Part shown: positions 1 to 7,608 of the stretch, in pieces
Position numbering within the stretch: the first letter of the stretch is position 1
Layout of the letters: every line of letters starts with the position of its first letter
Source of the DNA: Trebonia sp036509215
Lineage (GTDB): Bacteria > Actinomycetota > Actinomycetes > Streptosporangiales > Streptosporangiaceae
Direction: 5' to 3'
Assembly (NCBI GenBank): GCA_036509215.1
Contig: DATCGA010000192.1
Span: 1 to 24,040, forward strand
DNA length: 24,040 bases
Translations under genes and position numbers: made by a program
Notes under the pieces: generated by a model
Seen by the model: only the letters and a program-made list of their open reading frames with translations
Told to the model about the DNA's origin: nothing
The model's database searches: none

Positions 1-1596
1 CGTCCTGTTTCGGTGCTGACGTTCGCGTCCGGCTTCCCGCGAATTCCCCAGGTGGTGACCGCCGCCAGGGCGGCCAGCAGGCTCACCGACCCGAGGATGG
101 CGCAGGTCTTCGACGTCGAGGACGGCGGCGGCCAAGCGTACGTGGTGCTCGAGTGGGTGAGCGGCGAGACGCTGACCGACATGCTCACCGACGGCCCGTT
201 CGACCCCGGCCGGGCCTGCTCGCTCATCTCCGAGGCGGCCCGCGCGCTGGCCGGCGCGCACGCCGTCGGGCAGGCGCACCTGCGGCTGACCCCGGACGCG
301 CTGTGCTGGACCCGGTCAAGCGGCATCAAGATCACCGGCCTCGGCATCGACGCCGCTCTGGCGGGCGACGGGCTCACCGGCACCGACGGCCACGATCCGG
401 CCATCGCCGACACCATCGCCCTGGCCGGGCTGCTCTACGCCGCGCTGACCGGTTACTGGCCGGGAGAGCAGCCGGCCAGGCTGCCCGCCGCCCCGGTCTC
501 CGACGGCGTGGTCTGCACCCCGCGCCAGGTATCGGCCGACGTCTCCTCGGCCATCGACAGCGTCATCGTCCGCGCCCTGCTGCAGCGGACGACCAGGCAG
601 GGACCGCCGATCCAGTCCCCGGCCGAGTTCGCGGACGCCATCGCCGGCGTCGCGCCGCCGGTCCCGCTCCCTGAGCCCGCGCCCCCGGCCCCGGCCGGCT
701 ACACCGAGCGCGGCTACCAGGACCGGGGCGGCTACGGCGGCTACCCGTCCAACCCCAACGACCCCGACACCTGGCAGACCGGGGGCCCGCAGGGCACCGC
801 CCCGTACCCCGAGCGCAGGCAGTCCGAGCAGTTCCCGCCGGCCGGGCGCGGGTACCAGCAGGGCCCGTACCAGGGGAGCCCGCGTCGCGGCACGAGCCGG
901 GCACTGCTGCCGGTCATCGCGGTGCTTGTGGTCGCGGCGGTCGTGGTCACCGTGTGGGCGGTCGCGCTGCGCAAGCAGGACAACCACGCCGCCAGCGGAG
1001 GCACCGGCGCAAAGGCCAAGTCCTCGGCTACCTCCTCGCACCCCGCCACGGCGACCGGGACCGTGCTCAAGCCGGTCGACGACAGCACGTTCAATATCTA
1101 CGGGAGCCCAGCGGGCAACACCGAGGACTCGACTCTCGCCGGCGATGCCATCGACGGCAGCACTACGACCGGCTGGGCTACCTCCTACTACTTCGGCTCG
1201 CCCAAGTTCGGCGGCCTCAAGCCCGGTACCGGGCTGCTGATCAACATGGGCAAGCAGGTCAAGCTCAGCCAGGTCCAGCTGCTATTCGGGCCGGGCGCGA
1301 CCACGGCCGGGATCTACCTCGGCAACTCCGGCCCCTCGTCGGCGACGTCGAGCAGCGCGCTGTCGGGCTTCAAGCTGGTCTCGCCGTTGGCGACCGGCAG
1401 CGGCAGCCACGCGTTCAACGTGAGCTCCGCCGACGCGAACGACACCGGCCAGTACGTGCTGATCTGGCTGACCAGCCTGCCGAAGATGGTGAACCCTCCG
1501 GACGCGGCGGTCTCCCAGGCCAAGGGCCAGCAGATCTACCAGGGTCTCGTCTACGACGTCGTGATACGCGGGACCGCGGTCTCCGCGGCAGGCTAG
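1..1596 (+). CDS. Membrane-anchored pseudokinase with discoidin-like extracellular domain (5' partial)
   Basis: The frame is open from base 1, so the gene most likely starts upstream; a GTG at 13 is the first start codon in the window but would begin inside the kinase fold. Residues counted from base 1: a degenerate kinase domain (about 1-215), a Pro/Gly/Tyr-rich linker (about 220-300), one membrane segment (about 301-323) and a C-terminal domain of about 175 residues resembling the discoidin/F5-8C-like extracytoplasmic domain next to MurJ/MviN in actinobacteria. Key kinase residues are missing: the VAIK lysine position reads V-S-V-L, the catalytic loop reads HLRLTPDA (93-100) without the usual Asp and Asn, and DFG is replaced by GLG (113-115). 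It is therefore probably a non-catalytic binding protein. In mycobacteria the MviN pseudokinase module binds the FHA protein FhaA in control of peptidoglycan synthesis; a similar cell-wall role is inferred. sigM follows after 22 bases. Confidence 0.8.
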   Translation, partial: RPVSVLTFASGFPRIPQVVTAARAASRLTDPRMAQVFDVEDGGGQAYVVLEWVSGETLTDMLTDGPFDPGRACSLISEAARALAGAHAVGQAHLRLTPDALCWTRSSGIKITGLGIDAALAGDGLTGTDGHDPAIADTIALAGLLYAALTGYWPGEQPARLPAAPVSDGVVCTPRQVSADVSSAIDSVIVRALLQRTTRQGPPIQSPAEFADAIAGVAPPVPLPEPAPPAPAGYTERGYQDRGGYGGYPSNPNDPDTWQTGGPQGTAPYPERRQSEQFPPAGRGYQQGPYQGSPRRGTSRALLPVIAVLVVAAVVVTVWAVALRKQDNHAASGGTGAKAKSSATSSHPATATGTVLKPVDDSTFNIYGSPAGNTEDSTLAGDAIDGSTTTGWATSYYFGSPKFGGLKPGTGLLINMGKQVKLSQVQLLFGPGATTAGIYLGNSGPSSATSSSALSGFKLVSPLATGSGSHAFNVSSADANDTGQYVLIWLTSLPKMVNPPDAAVSQAKGQQIYQGLVYDVVIRGTAVSAAG

Positions 1597-1618
1597 CGGC
1601 GGGCGGGAGCGGGCTGCC

Positions 1619-2332
1619 GTGGCCCCGGACGGTGGCGCAGGCACATCCGGAACCGCCCGTCCCGGGCCCGGCCGGGGCGGCCCCATGGCGGCCGGGGGCC
1701 CCTCCGACGCCGAATTGCTCCGGCTGCACCTAGCCGGGGACCAGGAGGCCTTCGGCACGCTGTTCCTGCGCCACAAGGAGCGGCTGTGGGCGGTCGCCCT
1801 GCGCATCGTCTGCGACCCCGACGACGCGGCCGACGCGCTCCAGGAGGCGATGATCTCGGCCTTCCGGCGGGCCGACAACTTCCGCGGCGATTCCGCCGTC
1901 ACCACCTGGCTGCACCGGATCGTGGTCAACGCCTCGCTCGACCTGCTTCGCCGGAGGGCGTCGCGGCGCTCCGTGAGCTGGTCCGGCGACCCGGACGAGC
2001 TCGCGGTGCCCGAGCCGCGAGCCGATACGGCCGGAAGCGGCGGCCAGGCGAATCGCGCCGATGCCGTCGACACCCGGCTCGACGTGGACGCCGCCCTGCA
2101 GGCGCTGCCGCCGCCGCAGCGGGCGGCGCTCGTCCTGGTCGACATGCTCGGCTACCCGGTGGCCGAGGCGGCCGTGATCCTGGGCGTCTCCGAGGGCACG
2201 GTCAAGAGCCGGTGCGCCCGCGGGCGGGTCCGGCTTCTTCCGTATCTTTCGCATCTGCGCGCCCATTATCCGGCCCGGGGGAACCAGCCGCTCGCCGACG
2301 GCGTCTCATCTGAGCAGGGAGGAGGCGTATGA
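1619..2332 (+). CDS. sigM: ECF RNA polymerase sigma factor, SigM type
   Basis: Extracytoplasmic-function sigma factor of 237 residues that directs RNA polymerase to its own promoter set and is held inactive by the membrane protein encoded next. A sigma region 2 lies at about 30-105 (SDAELLRLHLAGDQEAF, then DALQEAMISAFR and WLHRIVVNASLD), and a region 4 helix-turn-helix at about 155-210 (ALPPPQRAALVLVDMLGYPV, then LGVSEGTVKSRCAR). Wording and neighbourhood match mycobacterial SigM, which also sits between mviN and trxB. The GTG at 1619 has GGGAG nine bases upstream. An ATG at 1685 would remove a Gly/Pro-rich N-terminus and is a reasonable alternative start, since the recognisable domain begins after it. 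The stop overlaps the anti-sigma start (ATGA), implying translational coupling. Confidence 0.92.
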   Translation: MAPDGGAGTSGTARPGPGRGGPMAAGGPSDAELLRLHLAGDQEAFGTLFLRHKERLWAVALRIVCDPDDAADALQEAMISAFRRADNFRGDSAVTTWLHRIVVNASLDLLRRRASRRSVSWSGDPDELAVPEPRADTAGSGGQANRADAVDTRLDVDAALQALPPPQRAALVLVDMLGYPVAEAAVILGVSEGTVKSRCARGRVRLLPYLSHLRAHYPARGNQPLADGVSSEQGGGV

Positions 2333-3426
2333 GCGGGCAGCGGCCACCGGAATGGGAAGGTCCGGACGACGGGCACCCGGACGACGGGCTGCCAGACGAG
2401 CGCCATCCCGACGACGGGTACTCGGACCTTGAGCTGTCAGGGGTGACGTCGTTCCTCGCCTCGGTGCACAGCCCCGCCCTCCCCGCCTCCTTCGAGGCGC
2501 GGATCAGCGCCGCCATCGCGGCCGAGTCAGCCGCGCGGGCAGCGGCCGGGTCAGACTCCGCCACTGAGCCTGCCGCCCCGCTGGCAGCGGCCGCCGGCCC
2601 CGGTGACGCGAAGGGCACGGTCCGTTCGGCCAATCCTGAAGAATTTTCCCCGGTCGCGGCCGCGGGCGGCCCGCCGACCTCGGCCGACCGCAGGCCCCGC
2701 CGCGGCTCAAAGGCGTCCAGGAGAGCGGCCCGGGCATCCGGGCCGGGGGACTCGCGGCCGGGCAGTCGGCGTCGCCGACTCCGGATGCCGTCTATGCAGG
2801 CAGCAAGCTGGACGCTGGTCTGCTGCCTGGTACTGGCCGGGTTCGGGTTCCTGGTCACCCGCGGAAGCGGCAGCTCGAGCTCATCGGAAGCGGCCAGCGC
2901 GGCATCGAGCCAGTCCGCGTCGGCGCCTGCGGGCGCGGCCGCGCCCGCAGAGGGTTCTGCCAGCGGGCGGGCGGCGGAAGCGCAACCGGATCACGCTTCC
3001 TCGGTGCCCTCGGCCGCCTCCTCGGCCAGCGCCCAGACCGGGTTCCCGGTCTACTCAACCGGCACCGTCTATAGGCGATCAACGCTCGTCAGCCAGGTGC
3101 GAGGCGAGCTGGACAACCCGGTCTACGGCAGCCTTGGTCCCACGGTGCCCGCGAACTCGGCCAGCGCGACGGCGCCCGCCCCGACCGCCTCCGACGGCGC
3201 GCCGACCGCGAGCTCATCCGCCGTCGGCGGCGCCCTGCCATCGCCCGCGCTTTCCGGGTGCGTGTCACGGCTCACCGGCGGCGCCACCCCGAGCCTGGTG
3301 GACAGGGCCAGCTACGACGGGATCCCCGCTTACATCATCGCGGTGCCGACGCAGGTGTGGGCCGTGCGACTCGGCTGCACGGCGGCCGACACGCAACTTC
3401 TGGCGCGGGTGCCGCTCAAGGGCTAG
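2329..3426 (+). CDS. Membrane anti-sigma factor, RsmA-like (anti-SigM)
   Basis: Putative anti-sigma factor of 365 residues partnering the overlapping sigM. It starts at ATG 2329 behind a strong GGAGGAGG. The N-terminus contains Pro-Asp-Asp-Gly repeats, then a short helical segment (about 33-70, LSGVTSFLASVHSPALPASF) that probably binds the sigma factor. A long Ala/Ser/Pro linker follows, with a basic patch just before a single membrane segment (about 160-178). The external part is low-complexity Ser/Ala/Pro and ends in a conserved segment with two cysteines (C311 and C350, context LGCTAADTQLLARVPL) that resembles the C-terminus of mycobacterial RsmA (CSAADTGLLASTVVP). No zinc-binding HxxxCxxC motif is present, and there is no cysteine before the membrane segment. 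The function rests on position, topology and the C-terminal similarity. Confidence 0.82.
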   Translation: MSGQRPPEWEGPDDGHPDDGLPDERHPDDGYSDLELSGVTSFLASVHSPALPASFEARISAAIAAESAARAAAGSDSATEPAAPLAAAAGPGDAKGTVRSANPEEFSPVAAAGGPPTSADRRPRRGSKASRRAARASGPGDSRPGSRRRRLRMPSMQAASWTLVCCLVLAGFGFLVTRGSGSSSSSEAASAASSQSASAPAGAAAPAEGSASGRAAEAQPDHASSVPSAASSASAQTGFPVYSTGTVYRRSTLVSQVRGELDNPVYGSLGPTVPANSASATAPAPTASDGAPTASSSAVGGALPSPALSGCVSRLTGGATPSLVDRASYDGIPAYIIAVPTQVWAVRLGCTAADTQLLARVPLKG

Positions 3427-3428
3427 CC

Positions 3429-3456
3429 GGGAATCTCCGCGCCCTAGTATCGGTTG
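3429..3456 (+). promoter_or_regulatory. SigR/SigH-type promoter of trxBA
   Basis: GGGAAT (3429-3434), exactly 18 bases, then GTTG (3453-3456). This matches the SigR (Streptomyces) / SigH (Mycobacterium) consensus GGAAT-N18-GTT, whose classic target is trxBA. Transcription would begin near 3460, giving a leader of about 30 bases before trxB. The element sits just behind the anti-sigma stop codon, so trxBA can be induced by disulfide stress independently of read-through from sigM. Confidence 0.75.
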
Positions 3457-3490
3457 AGGCGTAGGCAAGTCTTGGAGAAAGGCGCATGCA

Positions 3491-4453
3491 GTGAGCGACG
3501 TACGTGACGTCATCATCATCGGTTCCGGACCCGCTGGGTACACGGCTGCCATCTACGCAGCCAGGGCCAAGCTTTCCCCCCTGGTGTTCGAGGGGTCGGT
3601 GACCGCCGGCGGTGCACTCATGCAGACTACCGACGTGGAGAACTTCCCCGGTTTCCCCGACGGGGTCATGGGCCCGGACCTGATGGACCACCTGCGCAAG
3701 CAGGCCGAGCGGTTCGGGGCCGAGCTGCTGGCCGACGACGTGATCGAGGTCGACCTCACCGTCTCCCCCAAGCTGGTGAAGACCGAATCGGAGACGTACC
3801 TGGCCAAGGCCGTGATCATCGCGACCGGGTCCAAGTACAAGGAGCTCTCCGTTCCTGGCGAGAAGGAACTGTCCGGGCACGGCGTCTCCTGGTGCGCGAC
3901 CTGCGACGGGTTCTTCTTCCGTGAGCAGGACATCGCGGTCATCGGCGGCGGCGACTCGGCCGTCGAGGAGGCGCTGTTCCTCACCCGGTTCGGCAAGACG
4001 GTGACGATCGTGCACCGGCGCGACAAGCTCCGCGCCTCGAAGATCATGGCCGAGCGGGCGGCCGCCAACCCCAAGATCAGGTTCCAGTGGGACAGCGAGC
4101 CGGTCGCGATGGTCGGCGACGGCAAGCTGTGCGGCCTCAAGGTCAGGAACACCAAGAGCGGCGAAGAGACCGTGCTCCCGGTGGGCGGCGCGTTCATCGC
4201 GATCGGCCACTCGCCCCGCAGCGAGCTGTTCGTCGGGCAGCTGCCGATTACCCACGAGGGCTACCTCGAGGTCAGGGGCCGTTCGACCAGGACCGCGCTC
4301 GAGGGCGTCTTCGCCTGCGGCGACGTGGTCGACCACGTGTACCGGCAGGCCATCACCGCGGCGGGCAGCGGCTGTTCCGCGGCCATCGACGCGGAGCGCT
4401 GGCTCGCCGAGCACGAGGACGCGAGCGCGGCCATAGCAGCCGTCAGCATATAG
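3491..4453 (+). CDS. trxB: Thioredoxin-disulfide reductase
   Basis: Cytoplasmic FAD enzyme that passes electrons from NADPH to thioredoxin; 320 residues, normal for the family. The FAD-binding GSGPAGYTAAIYAARA lies near the N-terminus, the redox-active Cys pair is in WCATC (C135 and C138), the NADPH-binding GGGDSA is at 152-157, followed by HRRDKLRASK, and a C-terminal FAD motif reads FACGDVVDHVYRQAITAAGSG. The sequence is close to mycobacterial TrxB2. The GTG at 3491 is preceded by GAAAGG eight bases upstream. An ATG at 3486 is in another frame and stops after two codons, its TGA overlapping the trxB GTG. trxA follows 33 bases downstream, so the two genes form an operon. Confidence 0.97.
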   Translation: MSDVRDVIIIGSGPAGYTAAIYAARAKLSPLVFEGSVTAGGALMQTTDVENFPGFPDGVMGPDLMDHLRKQAERFGAELLADDVIEVDLTVSPKLVKTESETYLAKAVIIATGSKYKELSVPGEKELSGHGVSWCATCDGFFFREQDIAVIGGGDSAVEEALFLTRFGKTVTIVHRRDKLRASKIMAERAAANPKIRFQWDSEPVAMVGDGKLCGLKVRNTKSGEETVLPVGGAFIAIGHSPRSELFVGQLPITHEGYLEVRGRSTRTALEGVFACGDVVDHVYRQAITAAGSGCSAAIDAERWLAEHEDASAAIAAVSI

Positions 4454-4486
4454 AACACAGAGTTCAACAGAAAAGGTGTGATCACA

Positions 4487-4810
4487 ATGGGTACCACCAG
4501 GGCCGTCACCGACGAGACCTTCGAGGCGGAGGTTCTCAAGAACAGCAAGCCGGTCATCGTCGACTACTGGGCCGAGTGGTGCGGCCCGTGCCGGATGATC
4601 GCGCCGGTTCTCGAGGAGATCGCCAGCGAGTACGCCGAGAAGATCGACGTCGTCAAGCTGAACGTCGACGAGAACCCGGCCGTGGCGCAGAAGTATCAGA
4701 TCCTCGCCATCCCGACGCTGAACGTGTTTCAGAACGGGGAGGTTGTGAAGCAGATCAAGGGCGCCAAGCCGAAGTCTGCTCTGCTGAAGGACCTGGCTGA
4801 GTTCATCTAG
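4487..4810 (+). CDS. trxA: Thioredoxin
   Basis: Small cytoplasmic dithiol protein that reduces protein disulfides and is recycled by the TrxB encoded just upstream. From ATG 4487 it is 107 residues with the active site WCGPC at C32 and C35, the same numbering as Escherichia coli thioredoxin, and the cis-proline region AIPTLNVFQNGE. A GTG at 4478 in frame would add three residues, but the ribosome binding site AAAAGG (4471-4476) lies only one base from it and ten bases from the ATG, so the ATG is preferred. The gene shares the SigR-type promoter of trxB and is followed by a strong terminator. Confidence 0.96.
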   Translation: MGTTRAVTDETFEAEVLKNSKPVIVDYWAEWCGPCRMIAPVLEEIASEYAEKIDVVKLNVDENPAVAQKYQILAIPTLNVFQNGEVVKQIKGAKPKSALLKDLAEFI

Positions 4811-4829
4811 CTCGTTTTAGAGCGCTGTC

Positions 4830-4872
4830 GCGGGGCCCCGGTGGAACGCCACTTGGGGCCCCGCTTCTCTTT
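4830..4872 (+). terminator. Intrinsic terminator of trxBA
   Basis: Perfect 10-bp stem GCGGGGCCCC (4830-4839) with GGGGCCCCGC (4855-4864). The loop itself holds a second 4-bp stem (GTGG/CCAC). A pyrimidine-rich tract TTCTCTTT follows. It lies 20 bases after the trxA stop codon, where an operon terminator is expected. Confidence 0.85.
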
Positions 4873-4919
4873 GTGTCGAAATCCCGTGCTATCTATGCCT
4901 GTTATGGTTGACTCTTTGT

Positions 4920-5699
4920 ATGGAGAAGGCGCGGTTTCTGGAGTGTTTGGCTGACGACTACGGGCGGATGCGGGCCGTGCTGCCGGGGCATCTCGATGCT
5001 CGGGTGCCGACTTGTCCCGAGTGGGCTGTCGTTGACCTGGTGCAGCATGTGGGGACTGTGTACCTGCATAAGGTCGTGACGATGCGGGAGGGGCATCGGC
5101 CTCAGGAGTGGCCGCCGGCTGGGCTGAATGATGAGGATCCGGTGGCGCTGCTTGACCGGGCCTACGGCGAGCTGGTCGGTGAGTTCTCCGCGCGCCGACC
5201 TGAGGCTGTCTCGGAGACCTTTTACGAGCCGGATCAGAGCGTGGGGTTCTGGGTGCGGCGGATGGCGCAGGAGACGGTTATCCACCGGATCGACGCTGAG
5301 CTTGCCGTCGGGGTGCCGGTCGCTCCCATCCCTGATGATCTTGCCCTTGACGGGATCGACGAGCTGCTGAAGGTGTTCGTCGCCTACGACGCGGAGAAGT
5401 GGGCGGAGGACTACAGCGAGGTTCTCGGCCGTTCGCCGGGGCGGTCATACGTGATCAAGACCGACGGCGCGTCCTGGGAGGCGGAGACCTCTCCGGCCGG
5501 CTTTAGCGTGCGTGGCGGGCCGGGCCTGACGGCGGCGGGCGGCACCCGGGCCGACGTCACGATCAGCGGGACTCCGGGGACGCTGCTGCGGTGGGCGTGG
5601 AACCGGGAGTCGGCCGGCCAGGCGTCCGTGGTCACCGTCGAGGGCGATCCGGACGCGCAGGCCGAGTTCCAGCGTTGCGTGGTTATCGCCACCCAGTGA
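4920..5699 (+). CDS. Maleylpyruvate isomerase family mycothiol-dependent enzyme
   Basis: About 259 residues, with the DinB-like four-helix N-terminal domain of mycothiol-dependent enzymes (VPTCPEWAVVDLVQHVGTVYLH) and a C-terminal domain ending DPDAQAEFQRCVVIAT. Probable metal ligands are a His in helix 2 (H43 or H50) and the E-x3-H pair ETVIHRID (E118, H122), as in the family's metal triad. It probably transfers mycothiol to, or isomerises, an electrophilic substrate; the true substrate cannot be read from the sequence, and many members are not maleylpyruvate isomerases. The start is uncertain: ATG 4920 is preferred on alignment, TTG 4908 is in frame, and neither has a clear ribosome binding site. 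A TATGGT (4903-4908) could be a -10 for a nearly leaderless message. The first third uses more T-ending codons than its neighbours. The gene occupies the place where cwlM follows trxA in mycobacteria. Confidence 0.82.
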   Translation: MEKARFLECLADDYGRMRAVLPGHLDARVPTCPEWAVVDLVQHVGTVYLHKVVTMREGHRPQEWPPAGLNDEDPVALLDRAYGELVGEFSARRPEAVSETFYEPDQSVGFWVRRMAQETVIHRIDAELAVGVPVAPIPDDLALDGIDELLKVFVAYDAEKWAEDYSEVLGRSPGRSYVIKTDGASWEAETSPAGFSVRGGPGLTAAGGTRADVTISGTPGTLLRWAWNRESAGQASVVTVEGDPDAQAEFQRCVVIATQ

Positions 5700-5702
5700 G
5701 CG

Positions 5703-5721
5703 CTCCGCGCGTCAGGCGGAG
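5703..5721. terminator. Weak hairpin between converging genes
   Basis: CTCCGC (5703-5708) and GCGGAG (5716-5721) form a 6-bp stem with a 7-base loop in the 38-base gap between the converging isomerase-family and acetyltransferase genes. There is no T-tract, so termination is only suggested by position. Confidence 0.35.
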
Positions 5722-5737
5722 GACGTTCGGGCCTGCG

Positions 5738-6379
5738 TCAGGCCTGGGCGTTCACGGCGGCCGGGCTCGGCCGCAGCAGGACCCGGTCGGGGGTCATCGA
5801 GCCGAGCAGCCGCTCCAGGGCCACCTCGACGTCCTCGCGCCATGTCAGCGCGGTTCGCAGCTCCATCCGCAGCCGCGGGTTCCGGTGGTGCGGGCGGACG
5901 GTCTTGAAGCCGACCGCGAGCAGGTAGTCGACCGGCAGAACACATCCCGGGGCGGTCCACTGCTTGTCCCCGAACGCCTCGATCGCCCGGACGCCCCGGC
6001 GGGTCAGGTCCTTGGCCATGCCCTGAATCAGCATCCGCCCGAGGCCGCCGCCGGAGAACTCGCTCATCACGCGCGCCGTCATCAGCAGCACCGCGTCCGC
6101 GCTGACCGGGCTCGTGGGGAACGCGACCGACCGCGGCACGTACTGCGGCGGCGCGAAGAGCACATAGGCGGCCGGGACTCCGTCGACGTAGAGGATTTTC
6201 CCGCAACTGCCCCATTCGAGCAGCACCGAGGAGATCCAGGACTCCTTTTCCAGTGCTGGGTCATTGGCCTCGGCACGGGACTTGCTCACCGGATCGAGTT
6301 CCCAGAAGACACAGGAACGGCAACTCAGCGGAAGATCTCCGAGATTATCCAGCGTGATGTTGACAAGTCGACGCGACAT
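5738..6379 (-). CDS. GNAT-family N-acetyltransferase
   Basis: A 213-residue protein with a GNAT fold. The acetyl-CoA binding loop is SGGGLGRMLIQG (about 109-120), preceded by the core strand PVSADAVLLMTARV. The N-terminus (LPLSCRSCVFWELDP) with C20 and C23, and the motif EAFGDKQW before GCVLPVDYLLAVGFKTVRPH, strongly resemble a conserved acetyltransferase found beside parAB in Streptomyces. The substrate is unknown. The ATG at 6379 has GGGGA about 11 bases upstream. It is divergent from the threonine-aldolase gene and convergent with the isomerase gene, so it is probably transcribed alone. The paired cysteines are unusual for GNAT enzymes and could bind metal or respond to redox; that is inference. 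Confidence 0.85.
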   Translation of the reverse strand: MSRRLVNITLDNLGDLPLSCRSCVFWELDPVSKSRAEANDPALEKESWISSVLLEWGSCGKILYVDGVPAAYVLFAPPQYVPRSVAFPTSPVSADAVLLMTARVMSEFSGGGLGRMLIQGMAKDLTRRGVRAIEAFGDKQWTAPGCVLPVDYLLAVGFKTVRPHHRNPRLRMELRTALTWREDVEVALERLLGSMTPDRVLLRPSPAAVNAQA

Positions 6380-6448
6380 CCCGTTCTGTTCCCCGATCAG
6401 GTCAGCGTGATCTAGCCACTATTTTGGCATGGTACCCCGCTCACGGCA

Positions 6449-6477
6449 GGGAATGCTGTGACGACTGATCTTTAGTT
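6449..6477 (+). promoter_or_regulatory. Possible SigR-like promoter of the aldolase gene
   Basis: GGGAAT (6449-6454) is followed 20 bases later by GTT (6475-6477), in the 118-base divergent gap before the aldolase gene. The elements match the SigR consensus but the spacer is two bases longer than the usual 18. Taken alone this is weak. Confidence 0.25.
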
Positions 6478-6497
6478 ATGCACTTGGAGGAACCGCG

Positions 6498-7544
6498 ATG
6501 ACCGGCCAGGCAGCACGTAAGAGTTTTGGCAGCGACAACCATGCCGGCACCCACCCCGAGGTCATGCGCGCCATCGTCGAGGCCAACGTACGCGATGCCA
6601 GCGCCTACGGCGCCGACCCGTGGACCGAGCAGGCCGTCGGCGAGCTCAGACGACTCTCCGGCACCGACGGCGAGGCCTACCTGGTCCTCAACGGCAGCGG
6701 GGCCAACGTCCTCGGCCTCGGCCTCCTCCTCGGCCGGCACGAGGCGGTCATCTGCGCGGAGACCGCGCACATCAACACCGACGAGTGCGGGGCGGCCGAG
6801 CGGATCCTGGGCACCAAGCTGCTGACGGTTCCGTCGCCCGACGGGAAGATCACCCCGGAGCTGATCGCGGGTCGCCTCTCCGGGCGCGGCGACGAGCACT
6901 TCGCCCAGCCGGGCGTGGTCGCCATCACTCAGTCGACCGAGCTGGGCACCTGCTACTCGCTCGACGAGCTACGGTCGATCAAGGAGTTCTGCGACGCCAA
7001 CCAGTTGCGCGTCTACCTGGACGGCGCCCGGCTCGCCAACGCGGCCGCGTTCCTCGGCTGCTCCATTTCCTCGATCGCCTCCTGCGCGGACGTGCTCAGC
7101 TTCGGCGGCACGAAGAACGGCGCGATGGGCGTCGAGGCCGTCATCGTGATGCACCAGGCGGACGCGGTCAACACCAAGTACCTCCGCAAGCAGCACATGC
7201 AGCTCTCGTCCAAGATGCGCTTCCTCGCCGCTCAGTTCAGCGCGCTGCTCGCCGACGACCTGTGGCTCCGCAACGCGGCGCACGCCAACGCGATGGCCGC
7301 CCGGCTGGCGTCCGGCCTCGCGGGCATCCCTGGCGTCGAGGTGGTTTACCCGGTCGAGGCGGACGCCGTGTTCGCGCGGCTTGACCCCGGCCACGTCGCC
7401 TCGTTGCAGCGGGACTGGGTGTTCCACGTCTGGGATGAGCCAACCTCCACCGTGCGCTGGATGACGGCCTTCGACACCGAGGAGAGCGACGTTGACGCGT
7501 TCCTCGCCGACGTCGCCGCCGTCACCGGGGTCGTCCCGGTCTAG
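6498..7544 (+). CDS. Low-specificity L-threonine aldolase family PLP enzyme
   Basis: A PLP-dependent beta-eliminating lyase family enzyme of 348 residues, normal for threonine aldolases, which cleave L-threonine or L-allo-threonine to glycine and acetaldehyde. The N-terminal FGSDNHAGTHPEVM and the substrate/PLP region SGANVLGLGLL fit the family. D175 (YLDGARLANAA) would contact the PLP ring nitrogen, and K206 in FGGTKNGAMG is the Schiff-base lysine. The start ATG 6498 has GGAGG seven bases upstream. The name rests on family motifs; activity on other beta-hydroxy amino acids is possible. It runs toward parB on the same strand, 210 bases away with two parS sites between, and its placement in this replication neighbourhood is not one I recognise as widely conserved. 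Confidence 0.88.
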   Translation: MTGQAARKSFGSDNHAGTHPEVMRAIVEANVRDASAYGADPWTEQAVGELRRLSGTDGEAYLVLNGSGANVLGLGLLLGRHEAVICAETAHINTDECGAAERILGTKLLTVPSPDGKITPELIAGRLSGRGDEHFAQPGVVAITQSTELGTCYSLDELRSIKEFCDANQLRVYLDGARLANAAAFLGCSISSIASCADVLSFGGTKNGAMGVEAVIVMHQADAVNTKYLRKQHMQLSSKMRFLAAQFSALLADDLWLRNAAHANAMAARLASGLAGIPGVEVVYPVEADAVFARLDPGHVASLQRDWVFHVWDEPTSTVRWMTAFDTEESDVDAFLADVAAVTGVVPV

Positions 7545-7569
7545 CGTCGGCCGGTTCCCGACCGCGCTG

Positions 7570-7583
7570 GTTTCACGTGAAAC
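7570..7583. promoter_or_regulatory. parS: parS site 1 (perfect)
   Basis: GTTTCACGTGAAAC, the exact 14-base palindromic core of the chromosomal parS site bound by ParB. It lies 26 bases after the aldolase stop, upstream of parB. Confidence 0.95.
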
Positions 7584-7608
7584 GTCCCCCGACGCCGAGC
7601 CGCGTCGT

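Noticed and set aside
3741..4414. Long minus-strand frames across trxB and other GC-rich genes
   Set aside because: Shadows produced by third-position GC bias; the plus-strand genes have clear family motifs.
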